This document shows positions 63,369-64,000 of a stretch of 64,000 nt of DNA, one piece after another (the first letter of the stretch is position 1; every line of letters starts with the position of its first letter). Source of the stretch: Oscillospiraceae bacterium (lineage in GTDB: Bacteria; Bacillota; Clostridia; Oscillospirales; WRJC01). Where the stretch lies: NCBI GenBank assembly GCA_009783265.1, contig WRHM01000003.1, positions 124,001 through 188,000 on the forward strand. The letters run 5' to 3'. The position numbers and the translations under genes are program-made. The notes beneath the pieces were generated by a model that worked only from the letters and a program-made list of their open reading frames with translations, was not told the origin of the DNA and searched no databases.

Positions 63369-63950
63369 ATGGCGGATATTATAAACGCTGAATATCCTAT
63401 GTCGGATTTTAGAGAAATAATTGTATCGGAAGAAGAAATAAAGGGCATAATATGCCGTATAGCAAATGAAATAAATCAAAATTACGCGGGTAAAAAACTT
63501 CTCGTGTGCGGGATTTTAAAAGGGGCGTTTATATTCACTTCGGATTTGATACGGCAGATAAAAATACCTCTTGAAGTAACTTTTATACAAGCGTCGTCTT
63601 ACGGGAACGGCTCGACTTCTCAGGGTAAAGTGAAAGTCACAGAATTTTCAGACCTTGGGAATTACAATAATTTTGATATACTGGTCGTTGACGATATACT
63701 TGATACGGGAAACACCCTGTGCCGCTTAAAAGATTTTCTGAGAGAGCGGGGATTTAAAAATATAGAATTCTGCACGCTTTTGGATAAGCCTGAAAGACGG
63801 GAAAGCAAAATCGACGTGAAATATATCGGCAAGCAGATAGCAAACGAATTTGTCGTGGGGTACGGACTCGATTTCAACGAGAAATACAGGAGTTTGCCGT
63901 TTATTGCCTCGCTTCACGAAAAAATGTATGAAAATACTTTAAAAACATAA
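63369..63950 (+). CDS. hpt: hypoxanthine phosphoribosyltransferase
   Basis: A 193-aa purine salvage enzyme making IMP and GMP from hypoxanthine or guanine and PRPP. The PRPP loop is ILVVDDILDTGNTL near residue 105, and GILKGAFIFTSDL and RSLPFIASL are also typical. CGAGG precedes the ATG. tilS-hpt(-ftsH) is a common Firmicutes order; ftsH would lie beyond the window. A weak TTTAAT/TATAAT pair near 63285 might be its promoter. Confidence 0.95.
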   Translation: MADIINAEYPMSDFREIIVSEEEIKGIICRIANEINQNYAGKKLLVCGILKGAFIFTSDLIRQIKIPLEVTFIQASSYGNGSTSQGKVKVTEFSDLGNYNNFDILVVDDILDTGNTLCRLKDFLRERGFKNIEFCTLLDKPERRESKIDVKYIGKQIANEFVVGYGLDFNEKYRSLPFIASLHEKMYENTLKT

Positions 63951-64000
63951 GAAAATTAGAAAAGATTAATATAATATAAAATATAAGTTTATATTTGGTT

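Noticed and set aside
1-64000. CRISPR array, IS element or prophage
   Set aside because: No regularly spaced repeats, transposase, integrase or phage structural genes were seen. The only phage-like protein is the adenine methyltransferase, which fits a restriction-modification pair better.

Overview
The window looks like a piece of a low-GC Firmicutes chromosome, probably an uncultured clostridium (Oscillospiraceae-like). The evidence is AT-rich intergenic DNA with near-consensus sigma-A promoters, purine-rich Shine-Dalgarno sites before most genes, a SigH-like sigma factor, a class B sortase, and clostridial gene orders such as yybS-gdpP-rplI-dnaB, rnc-smc-ftsY and yhbY-nadD-yqeK-LCP-rsfS. 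No phage, integrase, IS element, CRISPR array, tRNA or rRNA was seen.

Layout. 1-4081 (minus): a zinc-ribbon protein cut by the window edge, a SigH-like sigma factor, and a sortase B / BTAD regulator / two small related proteins operon. 4.2-7.5 kb (plus): a free-standing RNA, rpsB-tsf, and a Phd/PIN toxin-antitoxin (TA) cassette. 7.5-13 kb: a lipoprotein, a second free-standing RNA, an orphan radical SAM protein, a RodA/FtsW-type protein, metK and two small membrane proteins. 13.2-21.1 kb: rpoB and rpoC on their own promoter, separated by a palindromic repeat. 21.3-28.2 kb: an XRE-TPR regulator (minus), then lepA, a second TA cassette, hemW and a GH127 glycosidase. 28.2-50.7 kb: a long minus-strand run of housekeeping genes (rsfS, LCP, yqeK, nadD, yhbY, rdgB, ftsY, smc, an Elp3-like radical SAM gene, rnc, plsX, trmFO, topA, dprA, an rRNA methyltransferase, secD), interrupted by a restriction-modification pair, mazEF and hicBA. 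51-53.4 kb: a NatAB-like ABC exporter behind a palindromic operator. 53.6-55.3 kb: gpmI (minus). 55.5-64 kb (plus): yybS, gdpP, a GNAT acetyltransferase, a small possible restriction-enzyme remnant, rplI, dnaB, a small protein, tilS and hpt.

How it fits together. Most genes serve core information processing: transcription, translation, ribosome maturation, replication, DNA uptake and chromosome segregation, plus cell-wall synthesis. The accessory cargo sits at joints between core genes. It comprises four TA modules, one restriction-modification pair, one possible endonuclease relic and several palindromic repeats.

The most unusual observations are these. Two TA cassettes are flanked by 32-37 bp direct repeats copied from the 3' end of the gene before them (the tsf terminator; the lepA C-terminal codons). 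A palindromic repeat is inserted in frame inside a radical SAM gene. Another palindromic element with a terminator-like hairpin separates rpoB from rpoC. A MazF-type toxin is fused to a cysteine-rich DUF6485-like domain. trmFO appears to lack a normal start codon. Two strong promoters drive short structured RNAs I cannot assign to a known family. All family assignments were made by reading motifs; no database search was run.
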